The position numbers were made by a program, and so were the translations under genes. A stretch of DNA of 64,000 nt from Meandrina meandrites (taxonomy: Eukaryota; Cnidaria; Anthozoa; Scleractinia; Meandrinidae): NCBI GenBank assembly GCA_963693305.1, contig OY855908.1:23963493-24027492 (forward strand). The letters are read 5' to 3'. Each line of letters opens with the position of its first letter. Position 1 is the first letter of the stretch. Shown here piece by piece: positions 37,301-44,112 of the stretch. The notes beneath the pieces were generated by a model that made no database searches, was not told the DNA's origin, and worked only from the letters and a program-made list of their open reading frames with translations.

Positions 37301-38445
37301 GAAAAGGGAGAAGAGGTAAAATTTAAATTTGACGTTGACGTTTGAGTAATGACAAGCTAGTAAAGGCCCGTAATATTTAACAATTATTCACCGAAGTGGA
37401 GGTGAATAAATCCACCGCTTTCACCGACACTTAGGTGAATAACTGTTTTAGTATATGCCACACAAGCGGAATAAATAGCGGACCAAAACATTACTTTCAG
37501 TGGCCAAAGCGACACGCGAAGCCATTTTGTTTCTCTTCGGCTGCTCGGAGGTGAATAGTACTTTGCTAATCACCTCCGAGTCAACCAATCAGCGCGCGCG
37601 GAAAACACTATTCACTTGTGTGGTATATACTAAAATTGGTTAACAGCCCTAAGCCATTTACCACAACTATTTGGAAACACGAAGTTATTTATTTTTGACT
37701 GTTTTTACTTTCGTAAAAAGAAATTGAAAACTTACTTTTTTGTTACCATGGCGATATGAATACACGGGAAGACGTTTGGGAGAATTTGAAAGAGTTCTGG
37801 GAATATTTTAATAGTTGGTATTTTCATAGCTTTTCTTGTTCTCACGAGTATCTGCTTGTATTTGCATATTTTTATGGAAACACGGATAACGTTTTCTTAT
37901 TACGGGAACAAGGAAAAGTGTGTTCTGTCGTAAAGAACGTGTATTAAACATTTTCCAGTGTAAAAAATTCTAATAAATTAACTTCAACTACCAGTTAAGA
38001 CTTGACATTTTTTGTAACGTCTTTGACATCAAATCCGCAGAAAATTTTATTTTCTTGTTTGGTTTCCGGCGTTTTGAGATTCAAAGTGGCTGCTTCCCTG
38101 AATGATGTCTTGGCGCACGTACATACGCTATGACAGATTATTCAGTGTATACCTAAGTTTTTCTCCCACCTGGCCGGAAAATGTTTTAGTCTTTTATTAT
38201 GACTTAATCCTGTACCCCATGTTTCCAATAAATAATCCTCGAATTTTACTAGTGCCGTTTGTGGTCTAGTGTTGATATCACGAACCTTCTTTATTAACGT
38301 TAATTTTTGTGTCGCCCGCAAATTGAACTTACAGAATTTCCTTTTCTCGCAGCTCACCTATGACTACAAGTTCGACTTTGAAGATGAAGAAAACAAGATC
38401 CCGTGTCTTTGCGGTGCGCCCAATTGCCGCAAATGGATGAATTAA
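41..38445 (+). CDS. KMT2C: KMT2C/KMT2D-type histone H3K4 methyltransferase, 5'-truncated by window edge
   Basis: This is a multi-exon gene, and the listed coordinates span exons and introns. I chained 31 exons with matching phases from an acceptor at 40/41 to the TAA at 38443-38445, about 4,559 residues in all. Visible domain order by window residue number: PHD4-6 (about 247-425), HMG box (about 1060-1124), Q/P-rich region (about 1125-3900), Cys-pair motif (about 3830-3940), extended PHD (about 4030-4145), FYRN/FYRC (about 4175-4345), WIN motif GSARSEP, SET (about 4415-4545) and post-SET. This order is diagnostic of MLL3/MLL4 proteins. These are the catalytic scaffolds of COMPASS-like complexes that monomethylate H3K4 at enhancers in the nucleus. 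Human homologues have about 4,900-5,500 residues, so the missing N-terminus may be several hundred residues. A single invertebrate gene usually corresponds to both human paralogues, so the symbol is approximate. Confidence 0.95.
937..1208. mobile_element. TA-flanked palindromic MITE, long arms
   Basis: The arms tacagcggattcagg... and ...cctgaatccgctgta are complementary over roughly 120 bases each, with small mismatches and a short central loop around 1060-1085. Ends TA-CAGCGG...CCGCTG-TA fit a non-autonomous Tc1/mariner-type insertion, which is inference. It lies in the intron 533-1263. Confidence 0.75.
2156..3603 (+). CDS. KMT2C: KMT2C-type PHD4-PHD5-PHD6 module (four exons)
   Basis: Exons are 2156-2368, 2812-2993, 3074-3238 and 3482-3603. 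PHD4 starts at [10 protein letters not shown] with [15 protein letters not shown]5 has [20 protein letters not shown] followed by [11 protein letters not shown] and GGWKCKWC. PHD6 has [20 protein letters not shown] and a closing CLYC. All Cys4-His-Cys3 zinc ligands are in place. In human KMT2D the PHD4-6 group binds histone H4 tails and aids nucleosome methylation; the same role here is inferred. The last donor (gtcagtg|gtatgt) is phase 1 and matches the acceptor at 6256/6257. Confidence 0.95.
4165..5477. mobile_element. 1.3-kb non-autonomous DNA transposon with 20-bp terminal inverted repeats
   Basis: Perfect TIRs caggccttctgacagggtgc (4171-4190) and its complement (5452-5471) are flanked by direct repeats acacta (4165-4170 and 5472-5477), a likely target-site duplication of at least 6 bp. 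Subterminal copies of TTGTGCGG/TTGTGCAG occur near both ends (4208-4280 and 5395-5450), resembling transposase-binding arrays. No transposase frame is seen. It is in the intron 3604-6256. Confidence 0.8.
6257..9986 (+). CDS. KMT2C: KMT2C-type linker exons leading to the HMG box (five exons)
   Basis: Exons are 6257-6885, 7281-7436, 8260-8585, 8836-8987 and 9297-9986. The first carries a basic, Gly/Arg-rich stretch ([16 protein letters not shown]) like the one in vertebrate KMT2C. Exon 8260 opens with [11 protein letters not shown], a block conserved in KMT2C. The last exon contains an acidic segment ([17 protein letters not shown]) and ends with the first third of the HMG box ([20 protein letters not shown]). 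The intron after 6885 appears to start with GC (cag|gcatgt). With that donor the frame continues exactly into KMT2C-like sequence; an ordinary GT site nearby would break it. Confidence 0.88.
10681..11923 (+). CDS. KMT2C: KMT2C-type HMG box, completing exons
   Basis: Exons 10681-10754 and 11876-11923 complete the HMG box begun at the end of exon 9297-9986. The joined sequence reads ...[20 protein letters not shown]..., then [11 protein letters not shown]. The Trp, the IARLWRK core and the KARDNR end match the HMG box of MLL3/4. The box is split by three introns, one of which (10755-11875) has been lengthened by an inserted TTAA-flanked element. In human KMT2D this HMG box has been reported to bind histone H4; the function here is inferred. 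Confidence 0.9.
10920..11750. mobile_element. TTAA-flanked foldback element (piggyBac-like MITE)
   Basis: The left end TTAAAGTGCTACTATGATGAA and right end ATCATAGTACCACTTTAA are inverted, and complementarity extends inwards about 170 bases (for example gcaaattag...gtgacgtcat against atgacgtcat...ctaatttgc). TTAA flanks fit the piggyBac target choice. No coding sequence. It sits in an intron splitting the HMG box. Confidence 0.75.
12470..12790 (-). mobile_element. SINE-like repeat, reverse orientation
   Basis: On the minus strand a GGGTTCAATTCCC block (complement of 12551-12563) resembles a Pol III B box, and GTGCAATGGTGAGAGCATTC (complement of 12741-12760) resembles an A-box region. The spacing of about 190 bp is larger than in a tRNA, so a composite or degenerate SINE is possible. 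It lies in the intron 11924-13068. Confidence 0.35.
13069..17331 (+). CDS. KMT2C: KMT2C-type giant exon 1 (Q-rich and P-rich low-complexity region)
   Basis: One exon of 4,263 bases (1,421 codons), phase 0 at both ends, with acceptor ttgttag and donor aag|gtaaga. It is dominated by glutamine tracts (near 13128-13230, 13660-13685, 15290-15350 and 16925-17200), a run of prolines (14862-14895) and Ser/Thr-Pro-rich stretches (13330-13440). The Q tracts mix CAA and CAG codons. A charged block ([10 protein letters not shown], near 15448-15480) follows the longest Q tract. Such regions in KMT2C/D are disordered and are thought to support condensate-like activator contacts; that is inference here. Antisense open frames across it are artefacts of the CAG/CTG repeats. 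Confidence 0.93.
17489..21769 (+). CDS. KMT2C: KMT2C-type giant exon 2 (disordered region, coiled coil, Cys-pair motif)
   Basis: One exon of 4,281 bases (1,427 codons), phase 0 at both ends. The intron before it (17332-17488) is only 157 bases. It begins [13 protein letters not shown] and contains a Q-rich start and a basic patch ([20 protein letters not shown]). A long charged helix follows, rich in Arg, Lys, Glu and Gln (about 19890-20070, predicted coiled coil), then a [12 protein letters not shown] motif shared with KMT2C/D. Near the end are two Cys pairs ([16 protein letters not shown] and [13 protein letters not shown]) that match a conserved zinc-like motif just upstream of ePHD2 in KMT2C/D. 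It ends in an acidic DDDDEE run at a donor gag|gttagt. Confidence 0.92.
22382..24275 (+). CDS. KMT2C: KMT2C-type extended PHD2 (ePHD) region (five exons)
   Basis: Exons are 22382-22495, 22572-22684, 23211-23337, 23769-23903 and 24157-24275. The first is basic (RQLRWKRWQ). The ePHD begins at [12 protein letters not shown] and continues through [19 protein letters not shown] and the second half [26 protein letters not shown] and VLCREH. Cys and His ligands are complete. The final exon adds the [11 protein letters not shown] segment joining ePHD to FYRN. All phases agree (0, 0, 2, 0, 0, 2). Confidence 0.95.
24641..26733 (+). CDS. KMT2C: KMT2C-type FYRN, FYRC and WDR5-interaction (WIN) motif (five exons)
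   Basis: Exons are 24641-24773, 25337-25502, 26028-26116, 26256-26303 and 26597-26733. FYRN covers [19 protein letters not shown] to [11 protein letters not shown] and CKYYC. FYRC covers [35 protein letters not shown] and [19 protein letters not shown]. The WIN motif GSARSEP follows; its Arg is the residue that inserts into WDR5. This block couples the enzyme to the WRAD subcomplex. The donor after the last exon is phase 2 and is followed by a 7.5-kb intron. Confidence 0.95.
27190..27885. mobile_element. Foldback element with palindromic head, family A copy 1
   Basis: 27190-27295 is a near-perfect palindrome (aacaattattcgcctcaggc... and its complement) around tcgacttcgtctc. It is followed by agtataattttcacaggtg (27298), whose complement cacctgtggaaattatact ends at 27885. 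An inner small palindrome tattcaccgc...gcggtgaata lies at 27800-27830. The same layout recurs at 37372-37635. It lies in the 26734-34223 intron. Confidence 0.65.
29196..30060 (+). CDS. Nested two-exon gene or gene fragment, Cys-rich N-terminus, function unknown
   Basis: Exon 29196-29705 starts [20 protein letters not shown] and ends at gtcaag|gtaggt. A second exon, 29965-30060, after tttttcag continues in frame ([20 protein letters not shown]) and stops at TAA. The N-terminus has closely spaced Cys pairs ([13 protein letters not shown]) that could bind zinc, followed by a Lys/Arg/Ser-rich tail ([15 protein letters not shown]). It sits inside the 7.5-kb KMT2C-type intron, on the same strand. 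The abrupt end at an AT-rich repeat next to a broken antisense helicase suggests a truncated or mobile-linked copy. I do not recognise the family. Confidence 0.55.
29976..30338 (-). pseudogene. RecQ-like DNA helicase N-terminal fragment, antisense in the KMT2C-type intron
   Basis: Read on the minus strand from about 30338, the frame encodes [20 protein letters not shown], then the Walker A segment [15 protein letters not shown] and a VISPL motif, as in RecQ-family superfamily-2 helicases. An ATG context (MAEAKRTC) at about 30338 is one frame off the helicase frame. Past VISPL the homology ends in an AT-rich repeat (30030-30070). Motifs beyond the first are absent. It is therefore a truncated, probably frameshifted fragment. 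Such helicases are multi-copy in many cnidarian genomes (general knowledge, not tested here). Confidence 0.65.
30486..30533. repeat. Short hairpin atcatgccctcc/gggagggcatgat
   Basis: A 48-bp inverted repeat with purine-rich right arm and pyrimidine-rich left arm. It lies upstream of the helicase fragment on its strand and is possibly the end of that insertion. Confidence 0.4.
33357..33533. mobile_element. Palindromic MITE, about 177 bp
   Basis: aataggccagtttcgta... pairs with ...tacgaaaacggcctatt. Inner segments ctggaactagc/gctagttccag and gaggctaatgcggg/cccgcattagcctc are also complementary. No coding content. It lies in the 26734-34223 intron. Confidence 0.7.
34224..38445 (+). CDS. KMT2C: KMT2C-type SET and post-SET domain (six exons, stop codon)
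   Basis: Exons are 34224-34413, 36189-36224, 36322-36402, 36657-36752, 37229-37315 and 38353-38445. Key motifs are [14 protein letters not shown] (start of SET), [32 protein letters not shown] (cofactor binding and pseudoknot) and the catalytic-channel tyrosines of [11 protein letters not shown]. The post-[16 protein letters not shown] ends the protein with the zinc cysteines intact. No inactivating change is visible, so an active mono- or di-methyltransferase is expected. The stop is TAA at 38443-38445. Confidence 0.97.
34477..36139. mobile_element. 1.66-kb element with TACAGTAACCCCCCGCTTAT-type inverted ends, carrying a nested MITE
   Basis: The left end tacagtaaccccccgcttat and the right end ataagcgggtgttcactgta are inverted. 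Second-tier matches (gaacctac / gtaggttc, cagcctgaat / caggctgaat region) support one element. It fills most of the SET-domain intron 34414-36188. The TA ends suggest a Tc1/mariner-like target, which is inference. Confidence 0.5.
35863..36035. mobile_element. Nested palindromic MITE (gggcgcgtttgtttggga ends)
   Basis: gggcgcgtttgtttggga (35863) pairs with tcccaaacgaacgcgcct (ends 36035). Inner attccgg/ccggaat segments also pair. It lies inside the 34477-36139 element, so it inserted later. Confidence 0.65.
37372..37635. mobile_element. Foldback element with palindromic head, family A copy 2
   Basis: The head ttaacaattattcacc...ggtgaataactgttttagtata is followed by gccacacaag. The tail cttgtgtggtatatactaaa is complementary to that inner boundary. 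The layout and end sequence match the copy at 27190. It is in the intron between the last two SET exons (37316-38352); the rest of that intron shows nothing I can identify. Confidence 0.55.
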
Positions 38446-38860
38446 GACGAGGAAACTGCGTGTTTCTCTCCGAAATTTATTTATCGTTATTTATTTAACG
38501 CATCATGGAATGTTCTACAGTTTTTGGCCGGTACAAATCCAGAATTTTCTTACACATAAAGACAGCGAAGAATATTATATTGTATGATTTATAATTAACC
38601 AAGTTTTAGTTTTCTGTTTTCCAAGCTCGCGCAGATCAGCCGCTTCACGCAAGAATAGATACATTCAATGAACGTGTAATATTCGCTAGTGTTTTTTTTT
38701 CGCTTTGTAGTCCAGTATTATAATAATAGTTCCTAAAAATGTCCAGAGTTTTTAAAAAATTTTACACGCCCCGAAATGCGTGGTTCATCAAATGTAGTGT
38801 ACATAACACCGTATTGGCAGAAGTGAGGTTTTATTGAATATATAGAATAAATAAAAGCGC
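38446..38860 (+). terminator. KMT2C-type 3' untranslated region with tandem AATAAA signals
   Basis: Overlapping AATAAA hexamers at 38846-38855 lie about 400 bases after the stop and are the first good cleavage/polyadenylation signals. The 3' UTR end itself is inferred; no transcript evidence is available. Confidence 0.5.
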
Positions 38861-40258
38861 CCAGACACAGCTATTTTCGCGTTAGTTTTCGTGTTTTGTG
38901 TGTGCGTGCAATTAAGTTTTTTCAAATTCGCTGATATAACTTGTTGTAGCCTTGAAGACGAGTCTTTTTCAATAATAATGGGGAAACTAATTAGTCCTTG
39001 TGTTTTTGCATGTATCACCATCAATATCGGCGACAGGAAGGGGTTTCTTTTTGGTCAATAATGGGAAGCGAGCTGCCTTAGAGGCTCTTACAAAAAAGGG
39101 AGAAAACTTGGCAACCAACGGGGGTTGTAGCTCGACAAGAAAACATCTTTTTCAATGACCGTTCTGTAAGTGACCCTGAATCAATGTGCTCTAGCGCGCC
39201 AGCACGTGTGATCAAGAAATGGTCATGTGTTACGCTGGAACGAGCTCGTTCGCTTTCTGGTCAGGTTGCATAAAAGCGGTTTAAGCGGATTAGGTTTTAG
39301 CGTGCTCCTAGCATATCGCCCCGCCTCGGTTTATTCAACGAAGCACTTACGAATGACGGAGATCGGTTCAGATAAAAGCTTCCACTTGCCAAGCGGCGTG
39401 CTTTGAAATTACACGGTATCCAAGTTAACGATTCATTTCGTGAAAACCAAGTGGAAAATATTTTTCCGCCTTGGGCGAAGTAAAATACAGTGTAAAATAC
39501 AGGGCACATGTCGTTGGTGTTAATAAATTCCGTTGAGTGTGAAGCAGTCGCTAATTATTTTCTCCATAGCACAGATAAAACAAAAGCATCAAACAAAAGA
39601 AAGGAAGTGTTAAGTGTGAACCGCGAAAAAACTAGTGGTACTCGACAGGTTAAGTCGGAATGAATATGAGAAAATAACAAGCAGAATTTGCCGTGCTTTT
39701 GTAACAGAGTTCTGTCCTTACATGTGAGTGTTGGGGACAGGTGTCGTTTTTGAAGTGGAACGATATTTGACGTTCCTTAATTTCTGGGCGCCGTATTGAC
39801 GAAGGTGCATGTTGTTTAAGACAAGATGTCGCCACGCATCGATTCCAATTATCTTTGACAAGCTAGCGAAGACAGAAAAGGGAAGCTTTTGTGTCATCAA
39901 TGACAAGGACTTAGATTAGGGCCTAACGGCGTGCACGGAATAACGAAAAACAAAATCGAAGAGAGCTCAAAGTTTTAGAAAAAGAGCCATGTGATACATG
40001 TAGATACACAACCACAGTTACTACAAATTGGGTTGTATACTGGCAAGATGGGAATTGTGTTTGATCCAAGCGACCATCTGCTAGTATCTTACTTGAAAAC
40101 TCATTTAAAAAGACTTCCTTTCTGAAGCGTGCTACAAGAGAACAAATTATTTCCTAGTATTGTTTCGCTTTTAAACTTTTACAAAACGTGCATATCGCGG
40201 ACCGCATGAAATTTTTATCTCGACACTCGGGTCTACAATGGCACCACCTACACCAGCT

Positions 40259-40765
40259 CCCCCCCCCCCCCCCCCCCCACAAAAAAAAAAAACAAAAAAC
40301 AAAAAAAAATCATTGTTAAGGCCTGGTTCACCGAGGAAATTGGTATAATCACACCGGTAGCTCCTAAAGGAGTCGGGGGAAGGGAAGCCCAACAGGGGGT
40401 CGGGGGAGGGGGGGTATGGGAACTCCAAACGTGTCTCAAAAATATGTAATTAAGTCATAACCTTGGCTTACTATCTTGGGAACACTAAGGGGTTCAATAG
40501 AAATGGGGGCCTAGTTATAAAAATACTGTTCCAGCGAGGGGGGGGGCCTACAATATCCTTAACAACGGTCAAAAAATCCTTGTTATTAAGTGAATTTATT
40601 TTCTTTCATTACGAGAATTTGAGACTTTGCCGGTATACGGTGTTTGTTAAAAATAAGAAAAAAAAGGCCCCTTCCCCGATTTTTTTTAGGGGAGGGGGAC
40701 TGCTGTACACATGTTAAGCATCCGAAAAATTTTTTTTTTTTGGGGGGGGGGGGGGAAGGAGGGAG
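40259..40765. repeat. Homopolymer-rich patch (poly-C/A and poly-T/G)
   Basis: A C run followed by A runs (40259-40310) and a T run followed by a G run (about 40730-40755) bracket purine-rich sequence. No coding signal. It may derive from a degenerate element. It lies in the spacer between the two large genes. Confidence 0.5.
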
Positions 40766-40797
40766 GGATGGGGGAGAGGAGGACATAAAACCTTCGA

Positions 40798-40985
40798 TCA
40801 TAGATCCTATGCAAAAATGGCTGCCAATTTAAAATCCTTTTGTATGTATTTATATTAGCCTAACTAACCTCGTTTTTGAGTTGATAACTCAAAAGAAATT
40901 TTAATCCAGAACGAGGTTAGTGAGGCTAATTTATATGCATACAAAAGAATTTTGAATTGGCAGCCATTTTTGCATAGGGTCTATG
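40798..40985. mobile_element. Palindromic MITE, 188 bp
   Basis: catagatcctatgcaaaaat...ggctgccaattt pairs with aattggcagccatttttgca...gtctatg. A central cgaggttagt/actaacctcg pair completes a near-full palindrome. It lies in the intergenic region. Confidence 0.7.
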
Positions 40986-43664
40986 TCCATCGCCTCTCGC
41001 CAAAGGATTGGGCTGACGTCCCAAGGGATGTCTTTGGAAAAAATATAATAAAGTCAAATTCCGCAAATTCCAGTTAATGTTTCATTGTTTTTAGATGTCG
41101 ATGTTGTTGTTGTACTTCTGTTGTGTACATCATTTTTTCCGCTTTTCATCATCTTGGTTCGGATTGTTGTTCTTTTGTTCCATTATTCAGGACATGACAT
41201 GTCAATCTACATTGTTTCTTTTCAACTCGAAAAACCACAGGTTAAACGAAACGCCCCAAAAGTGCCCTGAAATACGAATCCACGCTCTCTGGTGGGATTC
41301 GAGGGACATGCACTGCGTGAAGTCTGCTGTTACGGAATAAACTAGTTTTCTTTTGAATGTTTTCTCTGCGGTTGGTAGCCGAACAAGCCTCCTGTTTCAA
41401 TGCGTGATATGAGATAGCGTGTTTAGTTTTGTTTCAATAGCTGAAAGTAGTTGCAGAGGGAAAATATTATAACATGGAATTTAAATTTGCACTTTTCGTA
41501 GCATCGAGTTCAATCAAACAATTTGGAAATATGCAGTTTCTTTTCCAGGATTTTGTCGTTGAATTCGTGTAGAAGATATTTATCAAAATTTTCAGCTGTT
41601 TCTCTAAAATGCTCTCGTTGATGAGAAGGGAACTGAAAAGGACTCACCGAAAACGAGAATGACGCCCGTTCCCAAGACAAAAACTCTAATTAATTAAACT
41701 TCAAAGCTGCCTTGGCTTGTGTGTTATTTGCTCTTTTATGACCAAAGAAAAAAACAAGCAACTTTTTAGGTTGAAGTATTGCGGGTGTTTCGAATCTGCA
41801 TCGTTCCACAAGTCGAGCAAAGTTTGGGCTGCATTCCAAGGCTCCATCCGTCAATGGCCCAGTTATGCGAGAAACGGAAACAGGCACATCCGGTCTACGT
41901 GGTTGAAATAAAACAATACTACCAAGGGAGACTGCTTGTCGAGTTCTTGGATAAGTATGGAAAGAAAGAGTCTTGATATTATGACCGAGGTTTTACGACT
42001 GCATCATATGCACGTTGTGTACAAGGACTTCTTTTGTCATAAACCGCTTTGTGGATTTAAGATACTGGCTGATATGCCTTGCCGGCCGCTGGCGCCTTAC
42101 CTGAGCAAACAAAAGGCCATGCACGCTAGCTAATTTAAAACTTTTGAATGGCTGAAAAGTTCAACTTGCTGGAGCTGTTGTTTTGGCTAAAATTATGCTG
42201 CGCGCATCTTTGCCGGAAACCCTCTCTCCTGCAAGCCGAGCTTCGCAGACAAATTCTTCGTATCCCACGGAGCGCGACGAAAACATGGCCATGAGCAGAC
42301 ATACTCAAATTCCAGACAGACAAACAAGGCGGCCAGACGTTTAGAATTCGGAACCATAATTGTACCTCCCAGAAAAGCGATTAGTCGAGACAAATCTCAC
42401 TTTTTGAAATTTTCAGACTGCACCTGGAGTGACGTATTCGTGCTTTTGCAGTTGATCCTCGCGTGACTAAAACAGCGGAGCGCAACTGTGTTAAAAGCAC
42501 GCACGCCGCTTTCCATTCATTTTTGCCTTACTGGGGGCTGTCACACCGTACAAAAGTGTAAGGCACACCTTGCAGAATAAACAAATAAAGAAAGGGAAAT
42601 ATAGAGTTCGAATTATTCTTGTTTTGAAAATTTATAGACTGAAGGCGCTGGTACAAACGCATTATAGCTTCAAGACTAGCCGATGTGAATATTGGCACGT
42701 TATGGTGCACAAACAACTGGGGAAGAAATTTGGTCTTTTTCGAACGTGGATATGTAGAGAATTAAGGCCCGATATTTTACATATAGCATTTCTATAAAGC
42801 CATTTCTTTGTACTTGGTTTCTAGCCGAGTTCAATTTATATTGCTTCAGCTCTCGCAGAGTACATTTTAATAGCCTTGAAAGCTTATGTCGATTAGAAGA
42901 AAATGCGTGGGCGAAAAAAACACATGCTTTGTGAGTGCCAAGTTACTTGGTTCTCGCTTCTAAAGGTGCCGAAACAAGAAGGAATTGAAATTTAAAGCTT
43001 GATCAAATTTAAAAGAAAAAAAATAATATAAATAAAATACATCGTTTGTAGCTTCTCCGGATTTGGACACCTGTTTAAGCTGGTTTCTTATTTGTGAAAC
43101 GATGTATTTTGGCATATGCCGGACGAATGCTATCTGACAAGGATTTATTTCAAAAGAGTGGGTGTCGAGCAAGGTTTTTGACACAGTAATTTACTGGTTG
43201 AGAACACATTTAACACAGTCCGGAACCTTCGCGAAAATACGTGAAAAAATTGTGAGACGTGTCGCAACACAGTGGATCAGAGATGGCCCGTTTAGTCTAA
43301 GTAAATAAGGGATTATTATGTTTGAACAAGTGTTCTGTAGAAACGTGTCACTTGGTAATATTTTTTGACGAATTTTTTTCGTGTCTTCAGCCTAAAAGTA
43401 CCAACACATGAAATACATTGTTTACCATTGCCTTTCAATCAAAGTGATTGACAGGAACGCGTGTAAGGATTAATTGCCATCGTTTTCTGAGCGATGTGAT
43501 TGGACAAGAGGCTTGCTATGACATGACAAAAGTTGATTCAATCTGAACTGGTTCTGCGCATATAGAGTTGTTTGGGAAGGAACGTTCGTGGGATTTTGGC
43601 GGAGGCAACCTTCTTGAATTTTGAACTATCGACGATGAAATGAGGACTATCGAAGGACAGTGGA

Positions 43665-44112
43665 ATGGAGAAAAGCTTAGTGCAATCGGCTTCCCCCAAG
43701 AGAGGACCGAGCTCGGCCGATGCGAACTTAAGCATCGTGTTGAATCTAATGTGTCATACAACTTGCCATCGCCAAGGAGGCGAAACTGAGAAATTCGCAA
43801 AGAGAGCCATCGAATCGTTGGTGAAAAAACTGCGAAAGAAATCGGAAGAGCTCGACTCGCTAATCACTGCTATCACGACTAAAGGATCTAAGTCGTCAAA
43901 ATGTGTTACGATTCAGAGAACTTTAGATGGCAGACTTCAAGTTTGTGAGCGCAAGGGCTTTCCGCATGTGATCTACGCACGATTGTGGCGATGGCCCGAC
44001 ATTCAAAAAATGGAGATGAAGCATTTGGACTTTTGTCGATACGGATATGATCTCAAGTACGAGAGTGTTTGTGTCAACCCATATCATTATGAGAGAATTC
44101 GCAGCCCAGCCG
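43665..44112 (+). CDS. First exon: Smad4-type MH1 domain, copy 1
   Basis: The start ATG at 43665 is fixed by an in-frame TGA at 43641-43643. The exon encodes a short N-terminus, then a full MH1 domain: [60 protein letters not shown] and [11 protein letters not shown]. The zinc ligands (three Cys, one His) and the beta-hairpin Arg/Gln/Lys that read GTCT or GC-rich Smad sites in Smad4 are present. A four-residue insertion (TTCH) sits in the LMCH-RQGGE segment compared with vertebrate SMAD4. The donor ccg|gtaagg is phase 1, as at the equivalent point of SMAD4. An inverted CCAAT (ATTGG) lies near 43498, upstream of the start. Confidence 0.9.

Larger units (their letters stand above)
38861..43664. 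other. Intergenic spacer between the KMT2C-type gene and the chimeric gene
   Basis: About 4.8 kb with no supported coding sequence on either strand. It contains the homopolymer patch and the 40798-40985 MITE. The last few hundred bases should include the promoter and 5' UTR of the chimeric gene. No TATA box is evident at the expected place and the transcription start is unknown. Confidence 0.6.
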
